NCBI RefSeq assembly: GCF_037327425.1
Contig: NZ_CP147846.1
Span: 2,418,001 to 2,482,000 of the forward strand
Direction: 5' to 3'
DNA length: 64,000 nt
Source of the DNA: Rhodococcus sovatensis
GTDB lineage: Bacteria > Actinomycetota > Actinomycetes > Mycobacteriales > Mycobacteriaceae
A model generated the notes under the pieces. The model was not told where the DNA came from and ran no database searches. It saw only the letters and a list, made by a program, of their open reading frames with translations. The position numbers and the translations under genes are program-made. This document shows, one piece after another, positions 34,574 to 42,536 of this stretch; the first letter of the stretch is position 1, and every line of letters begins with the position of its first letter.

Positions 34574-35334
34574 GCGTCGAGCACGCTGACGTGTCATTTC
34601 TGGATGGATTGCCTAAGCTCCATTGCGTGGTTGAACGTACCGAGGACCCGTCCACTGCCGACGAAGTGCAGCTGTCGGCTGTCGCGCAGGACTATCTGAA
34701 GGTCATCTGGACTGCCAGCGAGTGGAGCGAGGATTCGGTCAGCACCAAGATGCTGTCCGAGCGCATCGGTGTCTCCGCCTCGACCGTGTCCGAGGCGATT
34801 CGAAAGCTCGCCGATCAGGGAATGGTCGATCATGCGCGGTACGGGGCGATCTCTCTCACCGATCGCGGGCGTGCCGCAGCTATCGCCATGGTTCGCCGAC
34901 ACCGGCTCATCGAAACGTATCTGGTGCGCGAACTCGGTTATGGATGGGACGAGGTTCACGACGAAGCAGAGATACTCGAGCACGCCGTCTCCGACCTCAT
35001 GATGTCGCGCATCGACGCGAAACTCGGTTTCCCGGAACGGGATCCACACGGCGACCCGATCCCCTCCGTCGACGGCGCGATCTCCTCACCCGAGGCGACT
35101 CGCCTCAGCGACTACACCGACGGTCAGTGCGGACGGGTTGCGCGCATCTCCGACTCCGATCCCGCAATGCTCAGGTATTTCGACTCCGTCGGGATCTCGC
35201 TCGACCTGTCGATCACGGTCGTCGAGCGGCGCGATTACGCCGGCACGGTGGCCATCGAGCTCGGGCACGGCGAACGTAACTCGATCGACCTCGGCCAACG
35301 CGCTGCCGAAGCCATCTGGATGATTCCCGCGTAG
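34570..35334 (+). CDS. mntR: DtxR/MntR-family metal-dependent repressor (SirR-like)
   Basis: A 254-aa metalloregulator. The winged HTH is LSERIGVSASTVSEAIRKLA; the dimerisation/metal domain has RRHRLIETYLVRELGYGWDE followed by VHDEAEILEHAVSD, where the His/Glu ligands lie; the C-terminal roughly 80 residues form an SH3/FeoA-like domain. It corresponds by position (after ribF, before truB) to Rv2788 sirR of M. tuberculosis. It most likely represses the adjacent Mn transporter when metal is plentiful. GTG 34570 overlaps the permease stop and has GAGG about 10 nt before it; GTG 34627 would give a shorter N terminus. It converges with truB with no base between the stops. Confidence 0.92.
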   Translation: MSVEHADVSFLDGLPKLHCVVERTEDPSTADEVQLSAVAQDYLKVIWTASEWSEDSVSTKMLSERIGVSASTVSEAIRKLADQGMVDHARYGAISLTDRGRAAAIAMVRRHRLIETYLVRELGYGWDEVHDEAEILEHAVSDLMMSRIDAKLGFPERDPHGDPIPSVDGAISSPEATRLSDYTDGQCGRVARISDSDPAMLRYFDSVGISLDLSITVVERRDYAGTVAIELGHGERNSIDLGQRAAEAIWMIPA

Positions 35335-36261
35335 CTACAGACCTCGCAGTGTCGCCGGTCGGACCACCATGACCGAACTCGCCCGCTTCCCCTTCTCCTG
35401 GAGCAGCGCAATGGTGTGGCCGGTCGGGTCGATTGCCGCATACACCCCAGCAAGCCCGATCGGATCGAGCCACCGTCCCTGACTGATCGCTTCGGCTTCC
35501 TCCGCGTCGACCTGCCGGTGCGGAAACGCGGTGCGAGCCGCCTCGTCGATGTCGAGACTGACACCGGGTGCATCCGCAAGTTGCTCGAGCGTCCGCGCGT
35601 GCTCGAGTGTGAACGGCCCGACACGCGTGCGGCGCAATACCGTCAGGTGGCCGCCGACCTCGAGCGCGGCGCCGAGATCGCGAGCGAGCGCACGTACGTA
35701 GGTGCCGGACGAACACTCGACCTCGACATCGAGGTCGACGAACCCGGTGCCGGGGACGTCACGCCGAGCAAGCACGTCGAAGCGAGTGACGCTCACCCGT
35801 CGCGCCGGGATCGTGAACTCCTCGCCGGCGCGCACCAGCTTGTGTGCGCGCTGTCCGTCCACTTTGATGGCACTGACGCTGGAGGGAACCTGCTCGATAT
35901 CGCCCGTGAGCAGCGCGACCTGCCGGGCAATGTCCGCGTCCTCGAGCGCCGTTGCCGAGGCGTCCGCGACGGTCTCGCCCTCTGCGTCGTCCGTCGACGT
36001 GGTTCGGCCGAGCCGAATGGTTGCGGTGTACGCCTTGGTGGTCAGCGCCAGCAGACCCAACATCTTCGTCGCTCGTTCGATGCCGAGGACGAGAACCCCC
36101 GTGGCCATCGGGTCGAGAGTCCCGGCATGCCCGACCTTCCGGGTGCCCAACAACTTGCGACACGAGGCCACGACGTCGTGGCTCGTCACCCCGGGACCCT
36201 TGTCCACGATCAACAACCCGGCGCCGACGAGGCCGGAGGACAATTTTCCGCGTGCAGACAC
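35335..36261 (-). CDS. truB: tRNA pseudouridine(55) synthase
   Basis: A 308-aa enzyme that isomerises U55 in the T-loop of tRNAs. LLIVDKGPGVTSHDVVA and VGHAGTLDPMATGVLVL (catalytic Asp) are the TruB signatures; AYTATIRLGRTTSTDDAEGE and SSGTYVRALARDLG follow as expected; a C-terminal PUA-like domain extends to the end. It lies downstream of pptT on the same strand (26-nt gap), as in M. tuberculosis. Confidence 0.96.
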   Translation of the reverse strand: MSARGKLSSGLVGAGLLIVDKGPGVTSHDVVASCRKLLGTRKVGHAGTLDPMATGVLVLGIERATKMLGLLALTTKAYTATIRLGRTTSTDDAEGETVADASATALEDADIARQVALLTGDIEQVPSSVSAIKVDGQRAHKLVRAGEEFTIPARRVSVTRFDVLARRDVPGTGFVDLDVEVECSSGTYVRALARDLGAALEVGGHLTVLRRTRVGPFTLEHARTLEQLADAPGVSLDIDEAARTAFPHRQVDAEEAEAISQGRWLDPIGLAGVYAAIDPTGHTIALLQEKGKRASSVMVVRPATLRGL

Positions 36262-36287
36262 GAGTGATCATTCTGCCAGGCGGGGAA

Positions 36288-36950
36288 TCACATCACTGCA
36301 ATCGCCGTGACGATCAGCCCATCGGAGATCAGCCAACGACCGTCGAACGAGGACAACGGAGCGCCCGATTCGGTGTGTCCAGGCACCAGAAGTTTCGAGT
36401 GGAATGTGCCGGAGAATTCGCTTCCCGTCGACGTCCGCTCGAACGTGATGTGGGCATCCTCGAACCCGAGCCAGCGGCCGGTGAGCGGCTCCCACGCCTT
36501 GTAGGTCGCTTCCTTGGCACAGAACAACAAACGGTCCCAGTGCATGCCGGAATCGGTCGTGCCGAGCCACTCGCGTTCGGCTTGCAGACTCACGGCGTCC
36601 AGAACGCCGTCGGGCAGCGGCCCGTGTGGTTCGGCGTCGATACCCACGGACCGCACTTGCAGTGCGTATCCGAGGACTGCGCCGCGATAGCCGTCGCAAT
36701 GGGTCAACGAGCCGACGACGCCCTTCGGCCACTGAGGGGCGCCGGACTTGCCCCTCATGATCGGAGCCGGCTCGACCCCGAGTTTGTCCATCGCCACGCG
36801 CGCGCAGTGCCGAGCCGAGGTGAATTCACGCTTGCGCTTGTCGACTGCTTTGGCGACGAGAGGTGCTTCCAGCGGATGCGGCTGAAGGCCAGGAGGATCC
36901 TCGAAGAGCTCCGCAGCGACGACGCCGTTCGGCAGGATCGACTCGATCAC
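36288..36950 (-). CDS. pptT: 4'-phosphopantetheinyl transferase (Sfp type)
   Basis: A 220-aa enzyme that transfers phosphopantetheine from CoA to acyl and peptidyl carrier proteins (mycolate, polyketide and siderophore synthases). SLTHCDGYRGAVLG and SVGIDAEPHGPLPD hold the Mg2+/CoA-binding residues; LLFCAKEATYKAWEPLTGRW is the catalytic FxxKEA-type motif. The frame is open far upstream, but GTG 36950 gives the family N terminus and overlaps the stop of the pptH-type gene (GTGA). It is the equivalent of Rv2794c. Confidence 0.95.
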   Translation of the reverse strand: MIESILPNGVVAAELFEDPPGLQPHPLEAPLVAKAVDKRKREFTSARHCARVAMDKLGVEPAPIMRGKSGAPQWPKGVVGSLTHCDGYRGAVLGYALQVRSVGIDAEPHGPLPDGVLDAVSLQAEREWLGTTDSGMHWDRLLFCAKEATYKAWEPLTGRWLGFEDAHITFERTSTGSEFSGTFHSKLLVPGHTESGAPLSSFDGRWLISDGLIVTAIAVM

Positions 36951-37870
36951 TTGTTTGCCCTCATCTTCTCGACCTCGGCTTCCATCTCGGGCGTGACGGT
37001 GAAGTGCCCGCCCCACTTGTTCAGCGTTCCCTCGGGGTACTCGGGCACCGGGAGTATCTGACGAAGTACGTTGCTGGGCAAACCACGACGCTTCCACTCG
37101 CGGGGATAGCCGACGGAAACCTCTTCGAAGCGCACACCGTCGTAATACGTGGTGCGCGGAATATGGAGGTGCCCGTACACCGAACACACTGCGTTGTAGC
37201 GGGTGTGCCAATCGGCCGTCAGCGTCGAACCGCACCACAGCGCGAATTCCGGGTAGAACAGGACGTCTGTCGGCTGGCGAACCATCGGAAAGTGATTGAT
37301 CAGGACCGTCGGGATCGACAGGTCGAGGCCGTCGAGTCGCTCCTCGGTGGCCGATATTCTCGCGCGGCACCACGCATCTCGCGTCGCGAAGGGTTGCGGA
37401 GAGAGCAGGAACTCATCCGTTGCGACCACATTCTTGTCTCGTGCGATTTTCAGACCGTGTTCTTTGTCGAGCGCACCTCGCGGCAGGAACGAATAGTCGT
37501 ACAGCAGGAACATCGGCACGAGGGTGGCTGGGCCACCTTGGCCTTCCCACACGAGATAAGGATCCTCCGGCGTCACCACGTCGATCTCACGACAGAGGTT
37601 CACCAGGTACTCGTACCGCGCGACACCATGAATCTGTACGGGATCCTTGGCGGTAGTCCACAGCTCGTGGTTGCCGGGCACCCAGATCACTTTCGCGAAC
37701 CTGCTGCGCAACAACTGGAGGGCCCATTTGATGTCGTCGGTCTTCTCGGAGACGTCGCCGGCAACGATAAGCCAGTCTTCAGGCGATTCGGGGTGAATAT
37801 CCTCGGTGACCGGACGATTGCCGCGGTGACCTACGTGGATGTCACTGACTGCCCAGAGCTTGGCTGTCAC
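36947..37870 (-). CDS. pptH: Metallophosphoesterase, phosphopantetheinyl hydrolase PptH-like
   Basis: A 307-aa calcineurin-like phosphoesterase. The metal motifs are complete: SDIHVGH, VAGDVSE, VPGNHE, INHFP and YGHLHIP. In M. tuberculosis the gene directly upstream of and overlapping pptT (Rv2795c) encodes PptH, which removes phosphopantetheine from carrier proteins and so opposes PptT. The same overlap (4 nt) is seen here, so I assign PptH by family and position; biochemical activity is inferred. ATG/GTG usage gives the normal N terminus MTAKLWAVSD at 37870. Confidence 0.88.
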   Translation of the reverse strand: MTAKLWAVSDIHVGHRGNRPVTEDIHPESPEDWLIVAGDVSEKTDDIKWALQLLRSRFAKVIWVPGNHELWTTAKDPVQIHGVARYEYLVNLCREIDVVTPEDPYLVWEGQGGPATLVPMFLLYDYSFLPRGALDKEHGLKIARDKNVVATDEFLLSPQPFATRDAWCRARISATEERLDGLDLSIPTVLINHFPMVRQPTDVLFYPEFALWCGSTLTADWHTRYNAVCSVYGHLHIPRTTYYDGVRFEEVSVGYPREWKRRGLPSNVLRQILPVPEYPEGTLNKWGGHFTVTPEMEAEVEKMRANK

Positions 37871-37965
37871 AGGCCACAGTCCTTCCGATTGCGTGTGTGT
37901 GGGTTCCGAATCACTACCAACGCTTCATTGTCTCCTGCGATTCCTGACGGTGCGACAATCGGGCC

Positions 37966-38136
37966 ATGGGAATTCTTCCAGCAGGTGTGCTGCTCTCCGT
38001 GATGGCTGCGTTTCTAGCGGGAATCGCCTCCGACAACTTCGTGGCAGGCTTCGCGATCACTGCAGTCGTCTGCGCCGTGGCGCTGGCAGCCGCCCACTTC
38101 CTGGCCCGTGCAGTCATTTCTCGTCGAAACCGCTAG
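37966..38136 (+). CDS. Small membrane protein (56 aa)
   Basis: A short frame encoding two hydrophobic segments (about residues 6-22 and 28-48) and an Arg-rich C terminus (ARAVISRRNR). A GACAAT box at 37954-37959 ends 6 nt before the ATG, which would suit a leaderless mRNA of the actinobacterial kind; it also pairs as an inverted repeat with ATTGTC at 37927-37932. It is divergent from pptH and 33 nt upstream of the HTH-TOBE gene. Family and function are unknown; the coding call rests on start context and hydrophobic pattern. Confidence 0.5.
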   Translation: MGILPAGVLLSVMAAFLAGIASDNFVAGFAITAVVCAVALAAAHFLARAVISRRNR

Positions 38137-38156
38137 AACCTACGCATTTGCTGGTT

Positions 38157-38162
38157 TATTAT
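38157..38162 (+). promoter_or_regulatory. -10 box of a leaderless mod-operon promoter
   Basis: TATTAT, in an AT-rich stretch unusual for this window (38147-38169), ends 7 nt before the GTG of the HTH-TOBE gene. That spacing places the transcription start at the start codon. A -35 match (TAGAAC at 38134-38139) is weak. Confidence 0.5.
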
Positions 38163-38169
38163 TTGATTT

Positions 38170-38574
38170 GTGCCGCATCCACGGATTCGCGTCAAAGACG
38201 CTGCAGAACTACTCGGGGTCAGTGACGACACCGTCCGTCGATGGATCGACAGCGGTGCACTGCCCGCACAGAAGGACGACGCGGGACGCAAGGTCATCGA
38301 CGGCGCCGAACTGGCTCGGTTTGCCCGTCAGCACGCAACACCACCACCGGATCCGACCGGGACCGGCAGTTCGGCCCGCAACCGTTTCGTCGGACTGATC
38401 ACGAAAGTGACTTCGGACACCGTCATGAGCGAGGTCGAGATGCAGTGTGGACCCTTCACTGTCGTCTCGCTCATGAGCACCGAATCGGTACGACACCTCG
38501 GTCTGGAGCCGGGGAAGATTTCGGTCGCCGTCGTCAAAGCAACCACCGTCATCGTCGAAGCAACGGCCTCGTGA
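38170..38574 (+). CDS. HTH-TOBE (molbindin-like) regulator of the mod operon
   Basis: A 134-aa protein fusing an excisionase/MerR-like helix-turn-helix (residues 1-50: IRVKDAAELLGVSDDTVRRW) to one TOBE/Mop domain (about 68-132: RNRFVGLITKVTSDTVMSEV to VAVVKATTVIVEAT), the oxyanion-binding fold of molbindins. It probably senses molybdate or tungstate and controls modABC, whose first gene starts inside its stop codon. This architecture differs from ModE of E. coli, whose HTH is of the winged LysR type. GTG 38170 lacks a ribosome-binding site, consistent with leaderless translation. Confidence 0.85.
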   Translation: MPHPRIRVKDAAELLGVSDDTVRRWIDSGALPAQKDDAGRKVIDGAELARFARQHATPPPDPTGTGSSARNRFVGLITKVTSDTVMSEVEMQCGPFTVVSLMSTESVRHLGLEPGKISVAVVKATTVIVEATAS

Positions 38575-39335
38575 CGCGAACACCGATCAGTCTTCTCGTC
38601 CTCGGCGCAGCTGTCATCCTGCTGGCGGGATGTGGCAATTCCGAAGGCGCCGGCTCCGCGACGGACACCATCACCGTCTTTGCAGCTGCATCGCTGAAAT
38701 CGACGTTCACAGAGCTGGGTGAGACGTTCGAGGCCCAGAATCCCGCAGTGACCGTGGAATTCAACTTCGCCGGGTCCTCGGACCTCGTCACTGCGCTTGC
38801 GCAGGGCGCACCGGCAGACGTCTTCGCTTCGGCGGACACCATCAACATGACCAAGGCTGTCGAGGCGAACCTCGTCGATGGCGAGCCCGTGAACTTCGCG
38901 AAAAACACCCTCACGATCGTCACCGCGCCCGGCAATCCCAAGGACGTGGCGTCGTTCGCCGACCTGGCCGACCCCGACATCCTGACGGTGGTCTGCGCAC
39001 CACAGGTTCCGTGCGGCAACGCCACCGCCACTCTCGAGAAAGCAACCGGCACCACAGTTCCGGCGGTCAGCGAGGAGGCTTCGGTGACCGACGTCCTGGG
39101 CAAGGTCACGTCGGGGCAGGCAGATGCGGGCCTGGTCTACGTCACCGATGCAGCAGGCGCCGGCGACCAGGTGACGACCGTCGACTTCCCCGAAGCCCGA
39201 GAAGCCGTCAACACCTATCCCATTGCTGTTCTGAAGAGCAGTCGAAATGTTGCCGCGGCGTCGGCATTCGAAGCACTGCTCACCGGCCCGACCGGCCGGC
39301 AAGTACTGATCGAAGCCGGGTTCGCGGCTCCGTGA
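38571..39335 (+). CDS. modA: Molybdate ABC transporter substrate-binding lipoprotein
   Basis: A 254-aa periplasmic-type binding protein anchored as a lipoprotein (VLGAAVILLAGCGNS). ITVFAAASLKSTFTELGETF, VEFNFAGSSDLVTALAQGAP and ADVFASADTINM are ModA signatures, with Ser residues in AASL and GSSD that bind the oxyanion; VTSGQADAGLVYVTDA is the C-terminal lobe motif. GTG 38571 overlaps the stop of the HTH-TOBE gene; the stop overlaps the modB GTG. Confidence 0.95.
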   Translation: MTRTPISLLVLGAAVILLAGCGNSEGAGSATDTITVFAAASLKSTFTELGETFEAQNPAVTVEFNFAGSSDLVTALAQGAPADVFASADTINMTKAVEANLVDGEPVNFAKNTLTIVTAPGNPKDVASFADLADPDILTVVCAPQVPCGNATATLEKATGTTVPAVSEEASVTDVLGKVTSGQADAGLVYVTDAAGAGDQVTTVDFPEAREAVNTYPIAVLKSSRNVAAASAFEALLTGPTGRQVLIEAGFAAP

Positions 39336-40114
39336 GGCCTGCACTCCCGAGGTGGATGTTCGTTCCCGCAGCACTGGGCGCGTTGTTCGTTCTCACGCCA
39401 CTTCTCGCGATCCTGCTGAAGATCGACTGGACGAACTTCGTTCCGCTCGTGACGTCCGAGTCCTCGCGCACTGCCCTGATACTCAGCCTGAGAACCGCGG
39501 CAACGAGCACCTTGTTGTGCGTAATCCTCGGCGTACCGATGGCTATGGTGTTGTCCCGCACTGACTTTCCCGGGTTGTCGATACTGCGAGCTCTCGTTCT
39601 GCTGCCCCTTGTCTTGCCACCGGTGGTGGGTGGTATCGCCTTGCTGTACACGTTCGGCCGGCTCGGTCTTCTCGGTGAATATCTCGAGGGATGGGGACTA
39701 TCCATTGCGTTCTCCACCACGGCGGTGGTACTCGCCCAGACATTCGTTTCACTGCCGTTTCTCGTCGTCAGTCTCGAAGGGGCACTGCGCAGTTCCGGTA
39801 GCGAATACGAAACGGTCGCGTCCACGCTGGGCGCTCGTCCCACCACCGTACTTCGACGTGTCACCATTCCACTCGTCTTGCCCGGCCTCGTGTCAGGATC
39901 GGTCCTCGCCTTCGCACGCGCTCTCGGTGAGTTCGGCGCGACCCTGACCTTCGCTGGTTCGCTCGAAGGGGTGACTCGGACCCTCCCGCTGGAGATCTAC
40001 CTTCAGCGGGAGACCGACGCCGACGCGGCCGTCGCACTGTCGCTGTTGCTCATCGTCGTGGCGGCCATAGTCGTCGTCGCTGCTCGCGGTCGGCGTGTGG
40101 CGGGTGCACTGTGA
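39332..40114 (+). CDS. modB: Molybdate ABC transporter permease
   Basis: A 260-aa inner-membrane permease with six predicted helices. LRALVLLPLVLPPVVGGIAL and the cytoplasmic EAA-like loop YETVASTLGARPTTVLRRVT, followed by FARALGEFGATLTFAGSLEG, are characteristic of ModB/CysT-type permeases. GTG 39332 overlaps modA and the stop overlaps modC. It forms the channel of the ModABC importer. Confidence 0.95.
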   Translation: MRPALPRWMFVPAALGALFVLTPLLAILLKIDWTNFVPLVTSESSRTALILSLRTAATSTLLCVILGVPMAMVLSRTDFPGLSILRALVLLPLVLPPVVGGIALLYTFGRLGLLGEYLEGWGLSIAFSTTAVVLAQTFVSLPFLVVSLEGALRSSGSEYETVASTLGARPTTVLRRVTIPLVLPGLVSGSVLAFARALGEFGATLTFAGSLEGVTRTLPLEIYLQRETDADAAVALSLLLIVVAAIVVVAARGRRVAGAL

Positions 40115-41208
40115 GTTCGATATCGCTCACTGCCGACGTCATCGGTCGTGACGTGTCCTTCGAGTTCGACTGCGCCGACGGCGAAGTCGTGGCAGTTCTC
40201 GGGCCCAACGGCGCAGGAAAGTCGACCTTGCTGTCCGTGATCGCAGGATTGATCCGACCCGACACCGGACGCGTACTGCTCGGAGACGACGTCGTCACCG
40301 ACACCGACACCGACAAAGGAACCTTCGTCCCTGTCCATGCCCGTGGGGTCGCAAGCCTGACGCAGAACGCCCTTCTGTTTCCGCACCTCTCTGTCGAAGC
40401 GAACGTCGCTTTCGGTCCCCGCAGTCGCGGCCTGCGCAAACGCGAAGCACACTTCAGAGCCCGCACATGGCTCGAGTCCGTCGACGCGATCGAACTCGCC
40501 GGGCGCAAGCCAGGTGAACTCTCCGGGGGCCAAGCGCAGCGCGTCGCCGTCGCACGTGCCCTGGCAGCCAATCCTCGGGTCCTCCTCCTCGACGAGCCGA
40601 TGTCGGCCCTCGACGTCGACACCGCACCTGCCCTTCGACGCGTGCTGCGGAGGGTCCTGCGCGAACAACGACGGACGGCCGTCATCGTCACTCACGACCT
40701 GCTCGACGCGTTGGCACTTGCGGACACCGTTGTGGTCGTCGAGAGTGGACGGATCGTAGAGCGCGGCCCGACCACCGAGGTACTCACGGCTCCCCGCAGC
40801 GCCTTCGCTGCACGGATCGCGGGCGTCAACCTCCTATCGGGAACCATGGACGGCGCCGATTCGCTGAGCACGTCCTGGGGGCTGACCGTGTCGGGGCTAA
40901 CCGTTTCGAGGCTAGGCGGAATCGACAGCGCCGGCAGCGGTGTCGCGGTCTTCGCACCCGCCGCCGTCGCGGTGCACCTCGAACCGCCACACGCCAGCCC
41001 GCGCAACGTCTTTCCGGTGACCATCGCATCGATGGACGTCCACGGTGCAACAGTCCGTATCAGGGCGGATCAGCATCCGGATGGGAGTCCCGGAATCGCA
41101 GCGGACGTCACGCCCGCCGCCGTTGCCGAACTCGACCTCGAACCCGGTCTAACCGTCTTCTTCGTCGTGAAGAGTCAAGAAGTAGCGCTTCACTCCGCGA
41201 CGCGCTGA
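40111..41208 (+). CDS. modC: Molybdate ABC transporter ATP-binding protein
   Basis: A 365-aa ATPase. Walker A LGPNGAGKST, signature ELSGGQAQRVAVARALAANP, Walker B LLLLDEPMSALD and switch TVIVTHD-type segment (AVIVTHDLLDAL) are all present. Residues about 290-360 form a C-terminal TOBE (Mop) domain (ASPRNVFPVTIASMDVHGAT), which in ModC proteins binds molybdate and inhibits transport. Its last 19 nt overlap the convergent dinF gene. Confidence 0.95.
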   Translation: MSSISLTADVIGRDVSFEFDCADGEVVAVLGPNGAGKSTLLSVIAGLIRPDTGRVLLGDDVVTDTDTDKGTFVPVHARGVASLTQNALLFPHLSVEANVAFGPRSRGLRKREAHFRARTWLESVDAIELAGRKPGELSGGQAQRVAVARALAANPRVLLLDEPMSALDVDTAPALRRVLRRVLREQRRTAVIVTHDLLDALALADTVVVVESGRIVERGPTTEVLTAPRSAFAARIAGVNLLSGTMDGADSLSTSWGLTVSGLTVSRLGGIDSAGSGVAVFAPAAVAVHLEPPHASPRNVFPVTIASMDVHGATVRIRADQHPDGSPGIAADVTPAAVAELDLEPGLTVFFVVKSQEVALHSATR

Positions 41209-42536
41209 ATGTCCGCACCCACCAGCGCCCAGCGGCCGGACATCATCCGCACGACGACGGTGATCATGCGAAGAATCACGAAGATGCTCAGCCCGACCCA
41301 AATTCCGCGCACACCCCAGTCGAACGCCAGCGCCATCCAGATCGATGGCAGGAAGCCGATCAGTGCGCACCCCAGCGTCGCCGTGCGCAGGAACGCGGCA
41401 TCCCCCGCTCCGAGCAACACCCCATCGAGTGCGAACACCACTCCCGCGATCGGAACGATCGCCACGAAAATCCACCAGATGGAGTGCATCGCCGCAACAA
41501 CCGAGAGGTCCGTTGTGAACAGCCCCGGAATTACGGTGTAACCGGCCGCGAACAGCGCTGCAAGTGCGATCGCGAACACCGTGGACCAGACGGTCAGACG
41601 CCACCCGAGCCGAGTCGCGCCGCTCGCGTCAGCTCGGCCGAGAGCTGCGCCGACCAGTGACTGCGCTGCGATCGCCAACGAGTCGAGAGTGAGCGCAACG
41701 AGATTCCACATGTGCAGGACGACCTGATTGGCGGCGACCGACGCTGCACCGAATCGCGACGCCACCGCGGCGGCCGACAAGAAGCATGCTTGGAAAGCAA
41801 GCGTTCGAATGATCAGGTCTCGGCCGAGTATCAACTGCGCTCGCATGATCGACCACGACGGACGCAGCGGCACTCCTGCGCGAATGATCGCGACCACGAA
41901 GAACCCACCGGCCACGGCTTGCCCGAGGACGTTCGCAACGGCCGAGCCGACCAGGCCGAGATGCGGGACACCCAGCAGACCGTGGACCAGCACCGGGCAC
42001 AGAATCGCTGACAGGCCAAGCCCCGCAAGCACGAAACGGAGTGGCCGTGCGGTGTCTTGAAGTCCTCGCATCCAACCGTTGCCCGCGAGCGACACGAGGA
42101 TGAACGGCACGCCGAGTATCGCCACCCTCAACCACGTGGTGGCCTCGGTCGTGATCTCACCACCGCCGCCGATGGCCGAGAGAATCGGTACGCACAGCAC
42201 TTGCATCACACCGACGATGATCAGACCGAGTGCCAGCGCGAGCCAGGTCGCCTGGACGCCCTCCCCGACCGCGTCTCGATCACGCCCTGCCCCGTGCAAA
42301 CGAGCGGCTCTCGCCGTCGTGCCGTAGGAGAGAAACGTCAGAGTACTCACCTGCGCAAGAACGAGGCCGCCTACCGCCAGACCCGCAAGAGGTAGGGCAC
42401 CGAGACGTCCGACGACAGCGGCGTCGAATAGCAAGTAGATCGGCTCGGCTGCCAACACGCCGAGGGCGGGCAGCGCGAGACCGAGAATGCGACGCGGTGA
42501 TGCATCTCCGGCTGCGCTCGTCTCAGCCGAGCGCAT
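41190..42536 (-). CDS. dinF: MATE-family efflux transporter (DinF subfamily)
   Basis: A 448-aa membrane protein with 12 helices in two similar halves. The N-terminal LGLALPALGVLAAEPIYLLF and the internal NGWMRGLQDTARPL and FALDGVLLGAGDAAFLR segments are typical of the DinF branch of multidrug and toxin extrusion proteins. It overlaps the DHH phosphoesterase gene by 14 nt and occupies the same place as Rv2836c at the end of the nusA-infB-rbfA operon. Substrate unknown. Confidence 0.92.
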   Translation of the reverse strand: MRSAETSAAGDASPRRILGLALPALGVLAAEPIYLLFDAAVVGRLGALPLAGLAVGGLVLAQVSTLTFLSYGTTARAARLHGAGRDRDAVGEGVQATWLALALGLIIVGVMQVLCVPILSAIGGGGEITTEATTWLRVAILGVPFILVSLAGNGWMRGLQDTARPLRFVLAGLGLSAILCPVLVHGLLGVPHLGLVGSAVANVLGQAVAGGFFVVAIIRAGVPLRPSWSIMRAQLILGRDLIIRTLAFQACFLSAAAVASRFGAASVAANQVVLHMWNLVALTLDSLAIAAQSLVGAALGRADASGATRLGWRLTVWSTVFAIALAALFAAGYTVIPGLFTTDLSVVAAMHSIWWIFVAIVPIAGVVFALDGVLLGAGDAAFLRTATLGCALIGFLPSIWMALAFDWGVRGIWVGLSIFVILRMITVVVRMMSGRWALVGADIQRVAE

